This document shows positions 4,598-6,081 of a DNA stretch of 6,081 nt, in pieces. The DNA lies in contig DDEV01000124.1 of the NCBI GenBank assembly GCA_002336855.1, positions 1 to 6,081 of the forward strand, in the 5' to 3' direction. The first letter of the stretch is position 1. Every line of letters starts with the position of its first letter. The position numbers were made by a program, and so were the translations under genes. A model generated the notes under the pieces. That model ran no database searches and was not told the DNA's origin. It worked only from the letters and a program-made list of their open reading frames with translations. This stretch comes from Leucobacter sp. UBA1945. GTDB lineage: Bacteria > Actinomycetota > Actinomycetes > Actinomycetales > Microbacteriaceae.

Positions 4598-5527
4598 ATG
4601 AACCTCCGTAAGTTCGTCACCGTCGGAGCCCTCGCGGCTACGGCACTGCTCGGTCTCTCAGCCTGCTCGGGCGCAGCAAACGCAACCCCGGGTGCAGACA
4701 CCGGAGCAGCTGACGCCAGCGGCTTCGCCGTGAACGCTGACACCCTCGTCTTCGGCGTGGTGCCCGACTCGGTCGACACCGAGACCAACTACCAGCCCCT
4801 CATGGACTACATCGCTCAAGAGACCGGCAAGACCGTCGAGTACCACGAGTCGACCGACTACGCGGCGCTCATCGAGGCGGCCATCGCGGGCAAGGTCGAC
4901 ATCGCCTCGTTCTCGGGCTTCACCTACATCACCGCCACCAACAACGGCGCAAACCTCATTCCGATCTCGTCGATCGTGACCGAAGAGGGCCAGGAGCCCG
5001 GCTATTACTCGCAGGCAATCGTGCCCGCCTCGAGCTCGATCAAGTCGCTCGAAGAGTTCAAGGGCCTGAAGGTCTGCTTCGTCGATCCTTCATCGACCTC
5101 GGGCTACCTCTTCCCGAGCTACAACCTGCTCGAGCTCGGAATCAACCCCGAGACCGACGTCACCCCCGTGTTCGCGGGCAAGCACGATGTGAGCGTGCAG
5201 AAGGTCGGCGAGGGCGTCGAGTGCGAGGCCGGCTTCGCAGAAGACAGCGAGGTCGAGAAGTCTGACAAGGTCAAGGTCATCGACCAGGTCATGGTGCCGG
5301 GTGCCCCCGTCGTCATGTCGGGCACGCTGCCCGCAGACCTGCAGAAGCAGCTCGACGAGATGCTGCGCCAGGTCAACATCGACCAGATCATCGAGAGCGG
5401 CGTCAAGAGCGCAGACAGCGATGCTTTCCGTTCGGTGTTCTTCGCAACCGAGCCGGTTGACGACGCCTACTACGACGTGATCCGCGACATCTGCAAGAAG
5501 ACCAACGCGAAGCAGTGCCAGGCGTAA
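4598..5527 (+). CDS. phnD: Phosphate/phosphite/phosphonate ABC transporter substrate-binding lipoprotein
   Basis: This 309-residue protein is the periplasmic-type binding component of an ABC importer of the PhnD family. It starts with a lipoprotein signal peptide: a positive N-region (NLRK), a hydrophobic core and lipobox LSAC, with the lipidated cysteine at 23. A low-complexity tether (~24-45) then leads into the binding domain. The family signature DPSSTSGYLFP (163-173) includes the serine/threonine loop that holds the phosphorus oxyanion. VDIASFSGFTYI (100-111) corresponds to the other ligand-facing segment. Four cysteines of the mature domain (160, 209, 299, 307) may form disulfides. ATG at 4598 has GAAAGG (4587-4592) 5 bases upstream. 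It is followed after 50 bases by phnC, so the two form one operon. Ligand could be phosphate, phosphite or an alkylphosphonate; sequence alone does not decide this. Confidence 0.93.
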   Translation: MNLRKFVTVGALAATALLGLSACSGAANATPGADTGAADASGFAVNADTLVFGVVPDSVDTETNYQPLMDYIAQETGKTVEYHESTDYAALIEAAIAGKVDIASFSGFTYITATNNGANLIPISSIVTEEGQEPGYYSQAIVPASSSIKSLEEFKGLKVCFVDPSSTSGYLFPSYNLLELGINPETDVTPVFAGKHDVSVQKVGEGVECEAGFAEDSEVEKSDKVKVIDQVMVPGAPVVMSGTLPADLQKQLDEMLRQVNIDQIIESGVKSADSDAFRSVFFATEPVDDAYYDVIRDICKKTNAKQCQA

Positions 5528-5577
5528 TCGCCGGCCACTAGCTACCCGCTGAGTCACGAACCGAGAGGCCGAGCATC

Positions 5578-6081
5578 ATGCCACACGAACAGCACCTGAG
5601 CACCACCCCCGCCACTGGCGCACCCGTCATCAGCGTTGACGGGCTCACCAAGCGCTTCGACGAGACCGTCGCACTCGACAACGTCTCGCTGAACGTGCAC
5701 AAGGGCGAAGTGCTCGTGCTGCTCGGCCTCTCAGGTTCGGGCAAGTCGACGCTGCTGCGTCACTTCAACGGCCTCGAGACTCCCACCACCGGCGAGGTGC
5801 GCGTGCTCGGCGAGCCCGTGAACCGGCTCTCGGGCCGCAGCCTTCGCGGCCTGCGCAGCCGCGTCGGTTTCATCTTTCAGCAGTTCGAGCTCGTGGGCGC
5901 GCTCACGGTGCTCGAGAACGTGCTGAGCGGCGCGCTCGGCTCGCTGCGCGCCCCGCGCCTCGGTCTGTTCGGCTACTCGCGCGAGCTCAAGCTGCGGGCG
6001 CTCGGCCATCTCGACCGGGTTGGCCTGCTCGACCGCGCCTACCAGCGTGCCGACACACTCTCGGGCGGCCAGCAGCAGCGC
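5578..6081 (+). CDS. phnC: Phosphonate-type ABC transporter ATPase (3' truncated by window end)
   Basis: The first 168 residues of an ABC ATPase of the PhnC family are present. They show the A-loop region strand VISVDGLTKRF (17-27), Walker A GLSGSGKST (50-58), the Q-loop in GFIFQQFELV (97-106; Q101) and the LSGGQQQR signature (161-168) ending exactly at the window edge. The segment LTVLENVLSGALGSLRAPRL is typical of PhnC rather than other importer ATPases. ATG at 5578 follows GAGAGG (5563-5568) by 9 bases. The 50-base gap after phnD contains no terminator, so the genes are cotranscribed. The Walker B, switch histidine and one or two permease genes (phnE) should lie beyond the window. It hydrolyses ATP in the cytoplasm to drive import of the PhnD ligand. 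Confidence 0.93.
   Translation, partial: MPHEQHLSTTPATGAPVISVDGLTKRFDETVALDNVSLNVHKGEVLVLLGLSGSGKSTLLRHFNGLETPTTGEVRVLGEPVNRLSGRSLRGLRSRVGFIFQQFELVGALTVLENVLSGALGSLRAPRLGLFGYSRELKLRALGHLDRVGLLDRAYQRADTLSGGQQQR

Noticed and set aside
5528..5577. Terminator or regulatory hairpin between phnD and phnC
   Set aside because: Only short GGCC-type self-complementary stretches are present, with nothing stable enough to separate the two genes.

Overview
The window is GC-rich DNA. Its genes prefer codons ending in G or C and lie close together, and the families present are common in actinobacteria. The style suggests a Microbacteriaceae-like actinobacterium (for example Leucobacter or a relative); the genus is a guess. 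There are no rRNA, tRNA, CRISPR or insertion-sequence features. Both edge genes are cut by the window.

Left part (1-2321, + strand): the 3' end of a gene that looks like a shortened, degenerate ABC-type ATPase subunit overlaps by 4 bases a YhgE/Pip-family membrane protein of 632 residues. That protein has one N-terminal and five C-terminal membrane segments around a long extracytoplasmic region, which carries two blocks of GAxxLA-type heptad repeats.

Middle (2322-3616): a 386-base gap holds several structured elements. In order they are a 13-bp hairpin, a long imperfect palindrome with alternative folds, a pair of 11-base-spaced GGTGAA(G/C) repeats resembling an actinobacterial PHO (PhoP) box, a possible extended -10, and a clear ykkC-family RNA, most likely a guanidine-I riboswitch. 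The riboswitch leads directly into an EamA/DMT-superfamily 10-TM transporter, which is therefore a candidate guanidinium exporter. A repeated GGTTCC / GGAACC / GGTTCC arrangement suggests that the switch works by hiding or freeing the Shine-Dalgarno sequence.

Right part (3666-6081): a GntR/HutC-family (UTRA) repressor on the minus strand converges with the transporter. It diverges from a phnD lipoprotein gene and the start of phnC. This layout matches the PhnF-phnDCE loci of other actinobacteria, which take up phosphate, phosphite or phosphonates. The divergent intergenic region contains a second copy of the PHO-like repeat (15 of 18 bases identical to the first), an AGGCATACTACCT element resembling the PhnF operator, and a 13-base inverted repeat spanning the gntR start.

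Taken together, the right two thirds look like a small nutrient-responsive region. A phosphorus-uptake operon has local repression and possible PhoP-type control, and next to it is a guanidine-controlled transporter that may share the phosphate signal. That shared control is the most unusual idea in the window and rests on short motifs only.
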